From Poecilobothrus nobilitatus (taxonomy: Eukaryota; Arthropoda; Insecta; Diptera; Dolichopodidae), in assembly GCA_947095535.1 (NCBI GenBank), contig OX352773.1, forward strand, positions 92,352,670 to 92,416,669: 64,000 bases of DNA, given 5' to 3'. Of this stretch, positions 62,741 through 64,000 are shown in pieces. Every line of letters starts with the position of its first letter. Position 1 is the stretch's first letter. The notes beneath the pieces were generated by a model. That model was given only the letters and a program-made list of their open reading frames with translations. It ran no database searches and was not told where the DNA came from. The translations under genes were made by a program, and so were the position numbers.

Positions 62741-64000
62741 AAGTAAGATACGATATTACACAAACTTCTTTGACGAGACCTAATTATTGCTATTTTTATT
62801 TTATTTATTTTAAAATATCCTGTTAGGATTATTAAGTCATGTTCAATTTGAGATTGTACAGTTATAGTATCATTAGCAGGAAAGAATAAACTGCAATCAT
62901 CAGCGAATAAAAATAATTTACCTATTAGCGGCAATTTGTGGATGTCGTTGATAAAAATTAAAAACAGAAGGAGTCCCAATATAGAGCCCTGAGGAACACC
63001 TATATTAATATTTTTTAGCGAACTTTTAGAGCCTTTGAATTTTACAAACTGTTTTCTTAAGTAACTACTCATTAATCTATTTGCTGATGATGTAAGGCCA
63101 AGATGCGCTAGTTTAGTTAAAAGTAAATCATGATCTATTGTATCTATTGTATGCCTTCTTTAAATCAATAAAAATACCTTCAACCATATTGTATTTAGAT
63201 AAATTTTGACCACGCATATCGATTAAAAGCAAATTCATTAAAATCCTCAGCAATTTGAGCAGATTCATATAACGGTATGTTATCGCTATTCATTAAAAAA
63301 CTTGTTTCACTATTTTTAATCCTCCCTGTGAATTCATTTAAAGCATTCCAAACTTTCTTTTTGTTAGACCCGCATAACCTTAAATGAAATTCATAATAAT
63401 TTTTTTTTGAACTTTTTATTGATTTATTTACAATTTTATTAATTCTCATTTCATTATCATATAAATTTATATTATTAGGATGACGTTTAAACTTTTTTCT
63501 CATTTTATTTTTCTCCTGTATTAAATTTTTTAGAGAAGTGCTTCACCAAGGAACTAACATGTTTTTTTTTTATTATTTTGAAAAACATGAGAAACATTTT
63601 TAATATCAGAAATTATTTGGTCTCACATAGTATCGACTTCAAGATTAGCATAATTATTAATTGAAATATTTGAATTAATATGCGAAGTGACTTTAAAAAA
63701 GTTTGTTTTTGTTTTTAAAATTGAAGAAATTTCAGAGACATTTACATATATTTTTTTCTAAAACAACCATAATTATATTGTGATCACTCATTTTATTTTC
63801 TATAGTAGCCACATTTGCATTTAACATGCTGTCATTAATAAACACGTGATCAATACAAGTTGACCTTTTTGGTCTGGTGATCAAATTATGCTGCTGTGTG
63901 TATAATTAAAACATGAGAGCGATGATAACAAATCAATTTTTGTAGACGTGTTTCTCACAAAATCAATATTAGTATCGCCGGTTATTTAAAAAAATATTGA

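Larger units (their letters stand above)
60241..64000 (-). pseudogene. Non-LTR retrotransposon ORF2 (endonuclease-RT), interrupted and cut by the window end
   Basis: On the minus strand from 64000: GDTNIDFV, then STCIDHVFIN and KMSDHNIIMVVLE (endonuclease motifs, about 63980-63750). Next is the linker KIVNKSIKSSKKNYYEFHLR and GSNKKKVWNALNEFTG (63503-63195). RT follows with GVPQGSILGLLLFLIFINDI and LFADDCSLFF (63072-62850). An insertion of about 1.87 kb (60877-62745) interrupts RT. The ORF resumes with DEVKFLGVIFDKNLTWSSHI (60860-60800), LYNTYRLYYGRNILP and SRLYNQLPENMKSISDF, ending at 60241. The architecture is jockey/CR1-like. It has stops and is inactive; the start lies outside the window. 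Confidence 0.9.

Overview
The window is a very AT-rich, eukaryotic, repeat-dominated stretch. I see no bacterial-style operons, rRNA, intact tRNA, CRISPR array or convincing intact host gene. The many ACATACATATGTATGT-type microsatellites, the short introns and the mix of element families (hAT, piggyBac, Harbinger, pogo/Tigger, jockey-like non-LTR, Copia, foldback) suggest an insect, most likely a higher (schizophoran) fly. That is an inference from sequence style. Almost every coding signal is a broken transposon gene.

Layout. 1-8410: a copy of interspersed repeat family R, interrupted by a non-LTR retrotransposon tail (1984-3735) and by a hAT-type element (3760-6025) that itself carries a second hAT element (3995-5533); both hATs have exact 8-bp target duplications. 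8472-14140: non-autonomous inverted-repeat elements, including a 1.07-kb hAT-like MITE, three fold-back elements, and one whose arms are tandem 15-bp subrepeats. 16236-17640: a 455-bp MITE with 8-bp duplication beside an inverted R copy. 17640-23090: mostly unassignable AT-rich DNA. 23097-27590: a poly(A)-ended repeat (V), then a family A repeat split by a 2661-bp hAT element of ZBED5/SCAND3 type with perfect 8-bp duplication.

27957-28840: Copia gag and non-LTR fragments. 30019-35701: a piggyBac element with TTAA-flanked termini and a spliced transposase gene, itself split by a 2681-bp hAT element. 36327-40820: a second family A copy containing family S, a MITE and a third R copy; the A copy at 24 kb gives the unoccupied site for S. 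42633-46350: a ZBED1-type hAT gene cut off by another S copy, then a non-LTR ORF1/endonuclease fragment. 51.6-53.3 kb: a pile of RT, pogo/Tigger, piggyBac and S fragments. 56.7-59.6 kb: a ZMYM1-like hAT fragment and a Harbinger pair (transposase and SANT-like protein on opposite strands). 60241-64000: a jockey/CR1-like non-LTR element interrupted by about 1.87 kb of tRNA-like, (AAT)n and V-family sequence.

The genes do not work together as a pathway. The value of the window is its layered insertion record: target duplications, empty-site/filled-site pairs and nesting give a relative chronology. Coordinates of decayed genes are approximate, because I joined frames by eye and ran no searches.
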